NCBI RefSeq assembly: GCF_963676685.1 | Contig: NC_092355.1 | Span: forward strand, 62,903,613-62,967,612 | DNA length: 64,000 nucleotides | Source of the DNA: Mytilus edulis | Taxonomy: Eukaryota; Mollusca; Bivalvia; Mytilida; Mytilidae | Reading direction: 5' to 3' | The notes under the pieces: model-generated | Seen by the model: only the letters and a program-made list of their open reading frames with translations | Told to the model about the DNA's origin: nothing | Database searches by the model: none | Program-made: the position numbers and the translations under genes | Shown: piece after piece, positions 11,940 to 24,404 of the stretch | How the letters are laid out: the number at the start of each line of letters is the position of its first letter | Numbering within the stretch: position 1 is the stretch's first letter

Positions 11940-13175
11940 TTATTGCGCATCTATCGTATTAATCAGTGTTAGAGGATATAAACGAGCAATAGGGGAAGTT
12001 AGATATATAATTATGTTTGTTATTTACAAATAACTGCTGCTTTAACTTAAAGTAGTCTGACATTTATAAATACTTGTACAATTTACATCTACAAGAATAA
12101 AATTAGATAAGATCATGTTAAGTGCATATTAGTCATTCATAACCTAACATAAATCAGAGTTGTAAAATAATTGTTTCCGTATATTAATTTTACTCTCTTG
12201 TGTCAAATATAGACACGTCAAAGTCTTTCCGAATTTTTGTTTTGTTTTGTTGAGTATGTTTCCTTGTTTGTTATCTTAATTAACATCAATGTTATTGTTA
12301 ATTTCTAAGGTTGTTTTTTTACTTACATTGCTAGAGCATAACTATTTTGATATTTCATAATGTAATTATTTAATGACTTTTGATACTTTTGTTGTTTATA
12401 ACTCGGGTAGAATAAACAATTATGTTTTTGTATTTTCATAACTAGTGATTCACTTTATACATGGTCACCTTGCATAACTGCACGAGAAAAGTGCACGTGC
12501 TGATTTTTTTAAAAATATTTTCTTTTACCATTGTTTTATATTTATATCTGTTGATATTTTAATTTCTCTCAGTATATTTTTATTGTTATATTTGTTATCC
12601 AATAGTTCAACAATTGTTAATGATATGTTATTGCTTTTTATGCTGTTATTTTAGTAAACTAGATTTGCAACTGTAATTACCATAATTGACTACTCTATTG
12701 TTAATAAAATAATTATTCAAAAGACTCAAATTTTTATTATATTAACCATAAGGGTTAACTTAGATATTGATTAACATCCCTGCATTTATTCCGTCCGGCA
12801 TAACACATTCAACCATTGCAAACGTGGAGTGAGTATTTGACTGTATTTAACAAAGGTTCCGTAGGTTGCTTTATATATGAATTTCTGCCGATTTGTTAGT
12901 ACTTCTTTTTCGGGTAAGTCTAAATGTTCAGCGCTTCATCCTATCGAGCTACTTATACATATTATATAGTTCCTATTGAGTGAATTGATAATTCATTTTC
13001 GTACTGAATATATAAAAAAAAAACGTTGTAAATTGATTACAACCTCTATAGAATGATACTCAGGATTCATTAATAGAATATATGTTATGGGCGGACAATT
13101 CATTCAATTTAAAGTTCCTACAATAAACTGAGATTAACTATCCATGTTTGTTATTATCGTTTATACATGCAGTTG

Positions 13176-13206
<31 letters not shown>

Positions 13207-15490
13207 TGCTATTATCGTTAGTATATATTTCATATTTATTTTTTATAATCTTTAGTACAAAAATGAACATAGTTGATATATATTTCATAATATATTTAGT
13301 ACTGATATTTTTTTTATCACCAGTACATATTTGATACGGTTGTTTAGTATTTTCCTTTCTTCAATACAACATGTTACCTCAAATAAATCAAGTGTTGTTA
13401 TATTGAACTATCTGTGATATCTGTTTATATTTAATTTCCAGAAATAAAAGAATTTTCATTTTTATTTTATACATTCACATGTTTTAAGTAATTTCCGCAT
13501 GTAAACGGTACATCACAATTTATTTAAGCAAGAGTCACTCGCTTAAATAGATATATTTTCCTTTTAGTTGTATCCTGTATTCTTTCCGCCCTTCATCCCT
13601 GTCGAATCCTTTCACTAGACCTCCCTATAATTGTTTTATTGTTAGTGTGTTCTTTACCTGTGCATGCATTGCTATTGGACATTAGCAAACAACAACGAAT
13701 CAAGCAATTGTGTTAATACATTACTAAGAAACTTGTCACATTTTGGGCAATATTAAAGCTTACTGATATTTGGTGTCGACATTTTGATTGAAAACCAACA
13801 CTTATCTTCCTACAATTTGGCAACGTAGTCCGTTTTCATTTCTTTTCTTTATTGTCAATGTGCGAAATAATTTTGGCACCATTGTTTGCCATAACTACGA
13901 ATTAGGTACAAATAACATAGACTGACCAGAAAGCTTTATCATTCAGACCTTCAGATGTGTCATACTTAGAAGGAATATATACTATTGCTGCATTATAATG
14001 TGACCTGATACCATTTTCTATAAATGCAATTTTCCATCCCGGAATACTCTATTTTGTTCTCCATGATATTGTTCATAAAGTGGATAAACAAAATAGCGAA
14101 AATGAGCCAAATGTACAGAAAATTGGGTACAAAAATAAATAATATAGAAAAATATATCTTTAAAAAAAAAGATGAGACAGTTAATACAATGTATATGAAG
14201 AAAAGGGAATAATGAGAGAACAGTTTATAATGGGGACAAACTACCTTTAACATTAAAGACGATAGAAATGAAGGCTCCCATCTAGACCCTCGTGAACTCG
14301 TTCATTTAATTTTCATTCAGCTATTTAAAAATCATCAAATTTATTTTGTGTTTTATTTGTTTGATTCAATTCGTTTCTATTTCCTTGTAGAATATTTGTA
14401 GGCGTTTGACAATCATTTAACATCATTCATATCTATGTGTCGATCACCCCTATAATTTTCAGTGTTTTCATCAGTCGGTACATTTTAAGTACATTTGAAA
14501 TGATGAATCAGTCAACAACAAAATTTATTAATCAAGTATTCAATTATAAATTAAAGCCTTGGAGTGTTTTATTTCCGTGATAACATTCACTACAATATAA
14601 AAGAAGCAAACATTTTGACTACATATCAAGTTTGAATGTTACATGCTTTTGGAATATTATTTACTAGCAATTTCCGATAGCCAAAACGCTACTTCATCAG
14701 AGTTGCTTATCATTTAAAATAGTAGAAATTTAAAAAAAAAAAGGAAAAACTAGTCAGATGAATCGTCTGTTTCTATATCTACGAGCGTCGTGAATAGTGA
14801 TTTATATAAATATGCACATTTTTTTGACAAAAAAAAGGAATGTTGAAAATAGTATGCAAACCAGTTAAAGCACATAAATACATTATTTGCATTTTAAGAT
14901 AAGTTTATAAAATAGTTTTATCTTTTTTAATATCTATTATTATATGAAATGTAGATTATGATCCTGAGGTTTATCGATATAGAAACAGTATATGATGACA
15001 AACACAAACTTTTATTGTACCCTGATATATAGTTTGGACTGAACAACGAAATTATATCGCACTTCTTGCAATATCACGCACCTTATAATTTGCATTTTAC
15101 GAAGTTTGTATGATTATAAATGTCAACAAATGTGTATTTGATATAAATAAGAGATAGTTAATAATAATAATACAATAAAAAAAATAGATATCTCCCCTTG
15201 TCATTAATTTTAGTCGCAAATAACTCGCAAAATTTACCGGCAAAATTGTTGATGTGATTGATAGAGAACGGCACTATTGACCTTGTTGTATCAGGACAGT
15301 TTCGGTTTTTAGGAATTTTGTAAATACAATTTTGTGTTTGTGTTTTCTTAATGTGTTTAATTCATCGTTTGAATTTATTCGATTTCCCGGAGATGTAAAG
15401 ACGTTCCTGACAGTTTAATGAAGTTATGTCCCATTCATCTTGCAGTTTGTATATGTTTGTAGATGAAAAATTCAAAGTTTTGATAGAACT
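11940..15490. other. Intergenic stretch between the two IAP copies
   Basis: No gene supported. It may include the 3'UTR of the IAP gene at its left end. It holds an AT microsatellite at 13176-13202 and many A/T-rich tracts. The short frames near 14000 on both strands are low-complexity and show no domain. Confidence 0.55.
13176..13202. repeat. (AT)n microsatellite
   Basis: About 13 AT dinucleotides without interruption. Confidence 0.9.
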
Positions 15491-15949
15491 TATTTCAGAA
15501 AAAGACCGAGCATTTTTTTCAGATACGATTTAATTTACCTAAATAATTGAACTTTGATCTTATATATTTGGTTTCATTACACTTTTTTGTTTTTACAGAA
15601 TTTAAAAAGGAACTGTAGTGATTTTAGTTTTTACAGTTCAATTTATTTTTATGTAAGATGTCTTTCTTTTTAATACGTTTGGGTTATATTACATTTCAAT
15701 ATAGACAATATTTCTATAGGGTACCGCCCGCTATTTTGTTTGTTTGAAAGGTGTCTAAATAATTTTATTTTACAGCCCAGTACACCTTAAAAACCACAAG
15801 GTTACCCATATTTGGAACCGTCATGGTACTGCCTGTAATTAGTTATATATAAAGGGGTGCAAGAGAGATCAGAGGAGTTCTTATAGAACGAGAGGACAGT
15901 TATATTGTGTGAGAGAGGTAAAAGGATTATTTTCAGTAGCAGTAAATTT

Positions 15950-16297
15950 TCACCACTTGGTCGATGCCATTGTTGGTGGATGTTTTGTCCCCGAGGATAT
16001 CACAGGCCCACTAGTCAGCACGTCGGTGTTGACATGAATATCAATGATATGGTCATTTTTATAAATTTCCTGTTATAAAACTGTGAATTTTAGAAAACCT
16101 AATGATTTTCTTATCCCAGGAATAGATAACCTTAGTCCTATTTGGCAAAACTGTTTGGCATTTAAGTCCCCCATGCTCTTCCACTTTGTACTTGTTTGGC
16201 TATATGACTATTTTAATCTGGGCGTCACCGATGAGTCTTATGTAGACGAATCGAACGTGTGGCGTATAAAGTTATAATCCTGGTACCTTTGATTTAG
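15950..16297 (+). repeat. Family B interspersed repeat
   Basis: Roughly 340-bp repeat defined by comparing copies in this window: an early GTCCCCGAGG, then GTGTTGACATGAATATCA, then a GCGTCACTGATGAGTCT-like core, and a 3' end resembling ATCCTGGTACCTTTGAT. Recognised from memory as abundant in mussels. No coding capacity; a SINE or non-autonomous DNA element. Confidence 0.75.
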
Positions 16298-18285
16298 CTG
16301 CTTTATCAGGTTAAACTGATATTCTTTTTTTAACAGATTACATTGTAATTTTATTTAAGCCTTTGTGTTATGGTTTGTTTTCTTAGTGCCATGGACTTTA
16401 CGTAATTTACGCTACCTTAAAAAACACATCGACGAACAAGAATCCATCAAAACGACAATGCTTTAGAAAAGTACATGCACACCTTTATAATGTGTATATA
16501 TAATTTTAAAGTATTGCATAATGTAACGTTTATCCCAAATTAAATCAAGAAAACCCTTATCTATTTATAAGTAATCCGAAAAAAGAAATTCTACGTTAAC
16601 ATTCTATAAATGTAGAAACATTATTTTAACGACATATATCGATAAACATATTAAGTTTGTCAAAGGTAAGTTAAAATTAAACCCAAACTGATGCAATATA
16701 TGGTAATGAGTTATAATAACATAGACGGTTAAAACGTGTTTTCAAAAAGTTGGATAAATGGGACGACACCCGCATGTCCGCTATTCCATTCAAAATCAAA
16801 ACGGTTTTGAATGGAAGTTGCGAACATTTTTTTGTTCTCAACCATTCATTTTTTCCTCTGATTTGTCTTAATTTTGTTCAATTTATTTTGTTCATATATT
16901 TTTCAAAATCCTGGATTTGACAAACATTTGGCAAGGAATCAAATTTCTAAACAAAAATGTTTCGAAAAGCAAACAACAAGAAAAAATAAAACAACTTATC
17001 TGACCGTTATGGACCAACCCTTTAATTTCAAAATTGAGGGGTTATTGTATTTTTACTATTGTGATACCAAATTTGATGAAAACAATATTCTAGTCAAGCA
17101 GACGACACAAAAAATCCATACCTTTTAGTGTTTAATTAAAAAATTATTAATTTGTTAATTTCTCTAATAAACTAAACTAAACACAATATTTTCGGCCAAA
17201 ATATGTGTGTGCGTGTATGGGACAGGAAAAGTGAAGTCATCTAAGCCTACTATTTCTGCCCCTACATCTAGCAGACTCCGATCCTGCTTAACAGTTTTAG
17301 AGATCTCAAACCTATACTGGCAGTTAATACACTATTTTGGTCACATGCATATTGATACAACTTAAGTTAATTTTATATTTGTTAAATATATTGATATAAT
17401 ATTCATTCCAATTAATTATTACAATATGCAAATAAAAATTCGTTATAAAAAAAACCAATAGATCTAAGAAATAACGACAAATGAAAGACAACCAACTATA
17501 CAATAAAATATATGATGAGTTGAAAGAGTCTAACACTAATTGTAAATTTTAGATGAAATACGCGAGCAAACTGACATTATCTATTTAATTTGATTATCTT
17601 CTGCCTAAAATATACATTTGCCTTTTATCATTTACTATTTGTTTGGAATGGAAAAAAGGACAGCTGGTAACCTACTATTACAACTAGCTATTTCGATTGG
17701 ACATTCTCTTCCTTTTTGGGCATTTCTTACCCCAAGTGTTGAGAGGATTAGTTGACCTACAGGTTACGTTAATAATAATAATGATAAATTTAATAATGCG
17801 GAAATCAAAATATGTATCAAATAATATAAAGCAGGGGCGGAAGCGGGATTTTTATTGCCAATAAATAGCAGTTTTTCCAATCAAGGGTGATGGAGGTGTT
17901 GGATATGAGGAGGGGTGAAGTGTACTCTTCCCATTTAATCCGTCACTGTTAACACATTTATTAAATTATCTGTACGTGCGCTAGAACATTAGTATATAGT
18001 AGACATATTGTTCATAATTAATAATATACATATAAAGTTGTACTATTTAAATTTTTCAATTTGTTTCATTTGTAATCTATGAATTAAATATTTGATTCCC
18101 TTTGTGCTTGTTGTTGTCATTATTCCATATTGCCCCTTGTGTGCCAATATTTGTAGAAAAAAAATATTCTTTTTTATTATTATATTATCCTTAATATATT
18201 CTATCCTATTTTTTTCACTTCCTTTCTTTTTATATCCTGAAATTTCTATTCTATTCTATCAATTACCAATCAGTGTACGTAAAGA

Positions 18286-18319
18286 TGACACACAACCACG
18301 TAAGTCGTTGTTTGTAAAC
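18286..18319 (+). promoter_or_regulatory. Second copy of the conserved flank block
   Basis: Partner of 6978-7011 with two differences, both in the spacer. The E-box is lost (CACGTA instead of CACGTG), while the forkhead-like GTTTGTAAAC is kept. It sits about 1.9 kb before the broken BIR exon, the extra distance being largely two family B insertions. Confidence 0.35.
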
Positions 18320-18983
18320 CATGATATTATTGATTAACAATCGAAATCATTTCAATGTACATTTCAATTTCCAACATAAAAACTCCTACGCATTTCATGT
18401 GATTATGATGAATCTTTCTAAAAATATATATATTTTTTTCTAAAAATAGATAGTCGGTTTTAAATGTCATTTGACTCGACTAAATGTCAAAAAGACACTG
18501 TTAGGTAAGCAAGCGATACACTATTATATTATTTACCTAATTATTTAAAAGTTTTTACAACTCATTTAAATCAGTCGTATATATTGATTTTTTGTCCTAT
18601 AATTTTTCATTTTTAAAAATATATTTAATAAGAATTTTCATTTGTTCAGAATAAGTAAGAAAAAACGCAAGATTGTTTCTATTTCTTCGATTTATTTTTT
18701 TAATTGCACGCTGAAGATGTCTGCATTTTTCTACTTTAATTACTGATTCATTTTTGGAAGGGGGAATCAGTGGCGGATCCATAACTTTGCATAAGGGGAC
18801 CCGCTGACTGACATACGGGAGGAGACTCCAGTCATGCGTCAGCGTTTCTCCATATTATCAACAATAGTTATCCCACAAAAGGGGGCCGGGCCCCCCAAGC
18901 TCCTCCTAAATCCTTAAAACTTTAAATGAAGCATGCGCAAATTCGAACGGCCGATAGAACAATACGCAAATTAATTAAATCAA

Positions 18984-19655
18984 GTGGGTGTTTCGTCCCC
19001 GAGGGTATCACTAGCCCAGTAGTCAACACTTCGTTGTTGACATGAATATCAATAATGTGATCATTATTATAAATTTCCTGTTTACATAACTTTGAATGTT
19101 TTGAAAAACTAAGATATTTCTTATTCCAGGCATAGATTAACCTTAGCTGTATTTGGCAAACTTTTTGGAATTATGGATCCTCAATGGTCTTCAACTTTGT
19201 ACTTGTTTGTTTTTAAATATTTTGATATGGGCGTCACTGATGAGTCTAAAGTAGACGAAACGCGCGTCCGACGTACTAATTTATTATCCTGGTACCTTTG
19301 ATAACTATTTACACCACTTGGACGATTACAATGCTGGTGGATGTTTCGTCCCCGAGGGTATCCCCAGCCCAGTAGTCAACACTTCGGTGTTGACATGAAT
19401 ATCAATAATGTGATCATCATTATAAAAACTTCCTGTTAACATAACTTTGAAATTTATGAAAAACTATGGATTTTCCTATACAAGGCATAGATATACCTAA
19501 GCCGTAATTGGCAAAGTTTTTTTTTAAATTTTGGATCATCAATGCTCTTCAACCTTGTACTTGTTTGGCTTTATAAATATTTTGATATAAGCGTCACTGA
19601 TGAGTCTTATGTAGACGTACTAATTATAATCCTGGTACCTTTGATAACTATTTCG
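18984..19655 (+). repeat. Two family B repeats in tandem
   Basis: Copies at about 18984-19309 and 19312-19655, same strand, nearly head to tail. Both start at the TTTCGTCCCCGAGGGTAT region and end at GGTACCTTTGATAACTATTT. The shared 3' end suggests duplication of one insertion with its flank, or insertion at the same kind of site. Confidence 0.8.
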
Positions 19656-20248
19656 ACTAGAAACATTATGATTGAAAAATTGTCGAAAAAATAAAGTGTT
19701 AAAGGACGTCAACAAGATTTTGGTATACAAGTCGAATCTAAAAAACAACTTGAAAATAATTTACAAAAGCATATGTCTTGTCCGAAATAAAGATATGAAA
19801 AATGATATTCAAAGTCTAAATATGGCTTCAATACTTGTTAATGTTTTTATGTTTTGTTCCGAGGCAAATTTGTGTTACCAGTTAGTTCGGGTATTTATTT
19901 TGAAAAGATATCGACAGGTAGTACTATGTATATGGATGAGTCTATTTTACATCACCTTTGTGCATCTGTATTCGTACAGTAATTTTACCCGTTATTTAAA
20001 CATCTTTGTAAGTGCATAATCGAATGTGGGTTTCTGTATTACCGGAAGTACTCATACCGTGCAGTGTTATTTATGAGTTAAGCATACATTATATTAAAAC
20101 TAAATATACCGCTTATAAATATTTAAAAAATATTTTCATTGCAGGTTTTAACATGTTTCAAGACAATTAATATCAGTCTCTAGCCGTTTGAACAGTGTAA
20201 TATAAGTCGGAAAGCGTAATTGTGTTGAAAATTGGATATAAAAATAGG

Positions 20249-20404
20249 ATGACTAATATCCAAGATGAACTTTGGAGATGTGCGTCTTTCAACTCTTTCC
20301 CCCGAGACGTAGACATTAGTTGTCTCATGTTAGCTAAATCAGGATTCATCTACACAGGTCAAAATGCTGAAACAAAATGTTTTTCTTGTGGGTTAATTTT
20401 TTAA
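20249..20404 (+). pseudogene. Truncated BIR exon
   Basis: The first ATG (20249) follows an in-frame context resembling the intact BIR1 start. The frame keeps the FPRD helix region, the LAKSGF motif and the first zinc pair CFSC, then ends at TAA. The stop and all downstream sequence belong to a family B insertion, so the second half of the zinc site (H and C) is missing. An acceptor-like TTGCAG precedes at 20145. Confidence 0.8.
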
Positions 20405-20612
20405 AATACTAAGGCTTTTCTACCTCAGGCATAGATTACATTAGCTGTATTTGGCAAAACTTTTAGGAACTTTTGTTCTCAATGCTCTTCAACTTCGTAC
20501 TTTATTTGGCCTTTTTAACTTTTTTGGATTCGAGCGTCACTGATGAGTCTTTTGTAGACGAAACGCGCGTCTGGCGTATATACTAAATTTAGTCCTGGTA
20601 TCTATGATGAGT
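20403..20612 (+). repeat. Family B repeat (3' part) inserted into the BIR exon
   Basis: Begins at AAATACTAAGGCTTTTCTAC and ends at TATCTATGATGAGTTT. It belongs to a subfamily also present at 43360-43545 and 48240-48455. Its left edge coincides with the loss of BIR similarity, which makes it the likely cause of the break. Confidence 0.75.
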
Positions 20613-20614
20613 TT

Positions 20615-21262
20615 TTTTGCATCGGAAATGAACACATGTATTCTAAAACCAGTTGTTGGCATGGTACAAGTGATATTCTTCTCATATAATTTATGGATGT
20701 ATGATACTAAACCCCTAACGGGAAGGTTGTACTTAATTTTCATAGGATGAAGAACTAATCTTTCAATCAGTTTAATTGAGGTCTGGAGTTGGCATGTCAG
20801 TATATGCTTGTAGCCATTTGTTCATATATATATATCAATGTCATTTTTGTGCTTAGTTTCTATTTTTGCCTTTCCTGGCATCGAACTTGGACTTCTTTTA
20901 AACTGAGTTTTTTTGTGCGTATTGTTATGTGTTTCTTTATTTTACATTGGCTAGAGGTATAGGGGGAGGGTTGAGATCTCACGAAACCTGTGTAACCCCC
21001 GCTACAGTTGTGTGCTTGTTAGTCAGGAGCCTCTGGCATTTGTTAGTTTTTTATGTTTTTTTTCTAATTTCAGCCCATTTGTATCTCTTAAAATGTAGTG
21101 TGACGTCCATTTTCCCTGAACTAGTACACAATTTAATGAAGCGGCCAGTTGAGGACCCTCTCCGGTTGCGGGATGTTCTCGCTGCGTTGAAGACACCGGC
21201 TGTTGTCTGATGTTTGGTCAAATTGTCTCTTTGGCATATTCCCAAATCAATGTTCATGTTAT
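20615..21262 (+). repeat. Family V interspersed repeat
   Basis: Roughly 650-bp non-coding repeat recognised from memory as common in mussels. Landmarks are ATTGGCTAGAGGTATAGGGG near 20945, CAGGAGCCTCTGGCATTTG near 21024, and an end with TTGTCTCTTTGGCATATTCC. The open frame 20929-21210 inside it is not a gene. Confidence 0.65.
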
Positions 21263-21589
21263 TTGATGCATTTAAAGCAAACTAGCACAAACTGAATTTG
21301 TTTGATGACTCTATGGATAATTCTTACGTAGAATAGGTGTTATTTAACAAACTAGTAGATCGATATGACGTGTTGGTGGCTCAGCTGACTAGGTAAATGA
21401 TTTCGAATTTTGTTCCTTTATATATCAGTATAGTCGTCCGATTTAAAAGTTAAAAATTGTGTTTGATTTCCGACTGTGAAATACAAAACAGTATATGCTC
21501 TTTCCATGCTCGAATTCGATATATCTTTTTCATTCAATCTATTTTACCCGGTTTGGTTTGGTTGATACATTGATGTGTCTATTTTAACT

Positions 21590-21720
21590 TGATTTAAGAT
21601 GTTTAAATCCATAAAATTGAGAATGGAAATGGGGAATGTGTCAAAGAGACAACAACCCGACCATAGACAAAAACAGCAGCAGAATGTATACAAAGTACAT
21701 ACTGCTTTTAAAAAAATAAA
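21590..21720 (-). repeat. Family V fragment, antisense
   Basis: Carries the reverse complement of the family V end (GTGTCAAAGAGACAACAACC at 21638). It lies about 330 nt from the sense copy, so the two form a loose inverted pair. Confidence 0.6.
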
Positions 21721-22006
21721 AACCTTGTGAGTTTTCTGCAAATTTGATTTTTACCAGTAGCTATATTACATTGATACAAAAAGAATTTGGCTATTGGTTA
21801 GATCCCGTTTGTTCAAGCAACTCCTACGTTCCCACGGCTTCATACATTACTGGTTTTATAATGTTTAGGTTGAGAGTTTCTTAGGTCGATAAGCCTTTGA
21901 TACCGCTTCAAACGCATGGAGCTTATGAGTTATTTTTTGATACATTAAGATTGTTCTAACAAATGCATTCGGGGTAATGATCAAATAAAAAGTCTTTACT
22001 ATTTTA

Positions 22007-22100
22007 GCAAGCAATGGAGATCCGATTTTGGAAGAAAATCACAAAATCCTCTTCGAAAGTAGAACAATAGAAGGGGGTGATCCAAAAAACAGCTGTCCAA
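22007..22100 (+). other. Possible decayed linker exon of the IAP copy
   Basis: Between a TTTTAG acceptor and a perfect donor (GTAAGT at 22101) lies 94 nt that is open in only one frame, encoding DPILEENHKILFESR-like sequence. This faintly resembles the LIEEN helix before the RING. Its phase does not join cleanly to the RING exon, so it could be chance or a frameshifted relic. Confidence 0.2.
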
Positions 22101-22799
22101 GGTAAGTTCCATCATTACAGATTTTTTGTAATGTTCTTGGTGCATGCGCAGTGGCTTTGTAAAAAGAATTCTACAGGCTCTTATCATTATGGTTTGCTAT
22201 ATATATAGCTATGTGCCATAACCAACAAATATATTTAAAATACCTGTCTATTCCGGCAGCTTCTGTACATCGCTTTATAACCTTGTTGGCTTTTATTATG
22301 ATTCTATAGCATGTTCAACTCCTATTTGTTTTTCAAATGTTCACAGTTGTTTTGCAGTAGCCGATAGGAATGGTTTTATAAAGAATAAAGAAACCTTGGA
22401 AAATGTTAAACCATTTCCTTTTTGTAAGAAATGGATCAAACAGTATTACACATTACAGTATGTTATTCCAAATTAATTAATTTGATTGAATACCGTTTAT
22501 TATATTACAAGCAGCGTTAAACAGTACTTTAATTTTTATCATGATTTATCATTATCTTAATTAAAGGTGTTTGACAAATGCTAGAACGATAAAAATTATA
22601 AAAATATACGTTATGTACTAAACTATAAAAAAAGGACAACAAAGAATGTAGGATATGATATATGAAATATGTTATCCAACCAACTTACAACTCATGAACA
22701 TGTGAGCTACGTATTACATGATTATACCTTTGGTATACCTCAGTCAGTGGTAGCATAAGACTTTAAATATATCTCATGTATTTCCGTGATAGAGTTTTA

Positions 22800-23180
22800 C
22801 AGCCCGTGTGAAAAAGGGACATAAGATACCAGATGGACATTCAAACTCACAGATAAAATCTAAATTAACACCATAGCAGACAAAAAAAAGAAAAAAGAAA
22901 AATTATCTTACACAAAACACAAAACTGAAGACTAAGCAAAACGATCCTAATAAAAAAATGGGGTGATCTTAGGATCTCCGGAAAGGGTAATCAGATTTTG
23001 CTCCACATATAGAACCCGCCGTGTTGATGACGTTGTCACAAACCCGGTAAATAGTCTAATTCGATAGGTCTAGTTCGTGACAAGGGAACCGGATTGTAGT
23101 GACAAGATTATGAACATATCCGATATCATCTGTGATACGAATATTTCATAACGGTCAACCAACTCGTGATAACGTTCGTA
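22800..23180 (-). mobile_element. Family R 3' tail, antisense
   Basis: Reverse complement of the end of the R coding part (HHELVDRY region near 23150-23175) and of its tail down to the GATACC stretch near 22825. It directly abuts a sense R copy, giving a back-to-back arrangement. Confidence 0.7.
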
Positions 23181-24017
23181 AAATGTACATGGAACTTCTT
23201 AGGAAGAAAGATAAGAAGTTAGCAATATCCTTTAACTCTACTTTCCGCTATATAGATGATGTTCTTTCACTAAATAATTCAAAATTTGGTGACTATGTGG
23301 AACGCATCTATCCCATCGAACTAGAGATAAAGGATACTACAGATACAGTTAAGTCGGCTTCATATCTTGACTTACATCTGGAAATTGACAATGAGGGTCG
23401 GTTGAAAACAAAACTTTACGACAAAAAAGATGATTTCAGCTTTCCAATTGTGAATTTTCCATTTCTAAGTAACAACATTCCAGCAGCACCTGCATACGGG
23501 GTATATATCTCCCAATTGATACGAAATTCCCGTGCTTGCATTTCCTATCATGATTTTCTTGATAGAGGGTTGCTGCTCACAAAGTAGCTATAAAACCAAG
23601 AGTTCCAAATGGTGAAGTTGAAATCATCCCCTCGTAAATTTTACGGACGCCATCACGAGTTGGTTGACCGTTATGGAATAACCGTTTCACAAATGATATC
23701 GGATATGTTTCTTACGTCGTAACTACAATCCCCTTCCCTTTCATGAATGTGACCTACCGAATTAGACTATTTAACGGATTTGTTATTACATTAGCAACAC
23801 GACGGGTGCCACATGTGGAGCAGGATCTGCTTACCCTTCCGGAGCACCTGAGATCACCCCTAGTTTTTGGTGGGGTTCGTGTTGTTTATTCTTTAGTTTT
23901 CTATGTTGTTTCATTTTTAATATTGTTTGTCTGTTTGTCTTTTTCATTTTTAGCCATGGCATTGCCAGTTTGTTTGAGTTTGACTGTCTCTTTAGTATCT
24001 TTCGTCCCTCTTTTATA
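23181..24017 (+). mobile_element. Family R reverse-transcriptase fragment, sense
   Basis: The most informative R copy. The coding part starts in LLRKKDKKLAISFNSTF, contains the catalytic FRYIDDV motif, then KSASYLDLHLEI, FPFL, IPAAPAYGV and SQLIR. Two in-frame stops follow LLLTK (23585-23597), then KFYGRHHELVDRYG resumes in the same frame to a stop near 23720. The tail continues to 24017 and ends in CCCTCTTTTATA. It lacks the front of a reverse transcriptase, so it is a dead partial copy. Class uncertain, Penelope-like favoured. Confidence 0.82.
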
Positions 24018-24207
24018 ACTTCACCTCTTGGAACTCATGGATTAATAGCTTGCTTGTGAGCAGCAGTCCTCTATCAAGGAAATTATGGTAGGAAGCTCGG
24101 GAATATAGTATCAATTGGAAAATATATAATATTGTTCATCGATCGATTTTTTTAAACAAGTTATGATTAATGTAATATAATTATTATTGATCTTCTCTGT
24201 ATTTTAG

Positions 24208-24404
24208 ATCTTGAGAAGCTGATCACAGAAAACAACAATTTACGACATCAGAGACTTTGCAAAGTATGCCTTGAAGTTGACGCTTCTGAAGTATTTCTTC
24301 CATGTGGACATCTTGTGTGTTGCTCAGATTGTGCGAATGTAATGCATAAATGTCCAATATGTCGATCAAAGGTGGTGGAAAAGAAAACTATATTTTTGTC
24401 GTGA
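24208..24404 (+). CDS. Intact IAP-type RING exon of the broken copy
   Basis: Starts after TTTTAG in phase 1 and has no ATG near its start, so it can only be read as a 3' exon. It is 197 nt, as in the intact gene, and encodes 65 residues of which I count 37 identical to its partner without gaps. All eight RING ligands are present (CKVC, CGHLVCC, SDC, CPIC). Intactness despite the broken BIR suggests either recent decay or continued use in another transcript. Confidence 0.8.

Larger units (their letters stand above)
15490..18335 (+). repeat. Segmental duplication, right copy
   Basis: Colinear partner of 5280-7015, described there. It is longer because it has gained inserts, including the family B element at 15950-16297, which has no counterpart in the left copy and so probably arrived after the duplication. 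Confidence 0.78.
20249..24404 (+). pseudogene. Broken tandem copy of the IAP gene
   Basis: Two recognisable parts remain in order. A BIR1-like frame (20249-20404) matches the intact BIR1 through its KCFSCG motif and stops three residues later, exactly where a family B repeat begins. An intact RING exon lies at 24208-24404. Between them lie repeats of families B, V and R, and I cannot find a BIR2 or UBA exon with confidence. The upstream flank is also duplicated. By domain logic the BIR part could not fold, lacking the H and last C ligands. Whether a shortened RING protein is still made cannot be judged from sequence. Confidence 0.75.

Noticed and set aside
19672-20019. 115-codon open frame before the broken BIR exon
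   Set aside because: No recognisable domain, AT-driven composition with many Lys, Asn and Ile, no splice context and no counterpart at the intact IAP locus.
20929-21210. 93-codon open frame
   Set aside because: Lies wholly inside a family V repeat.
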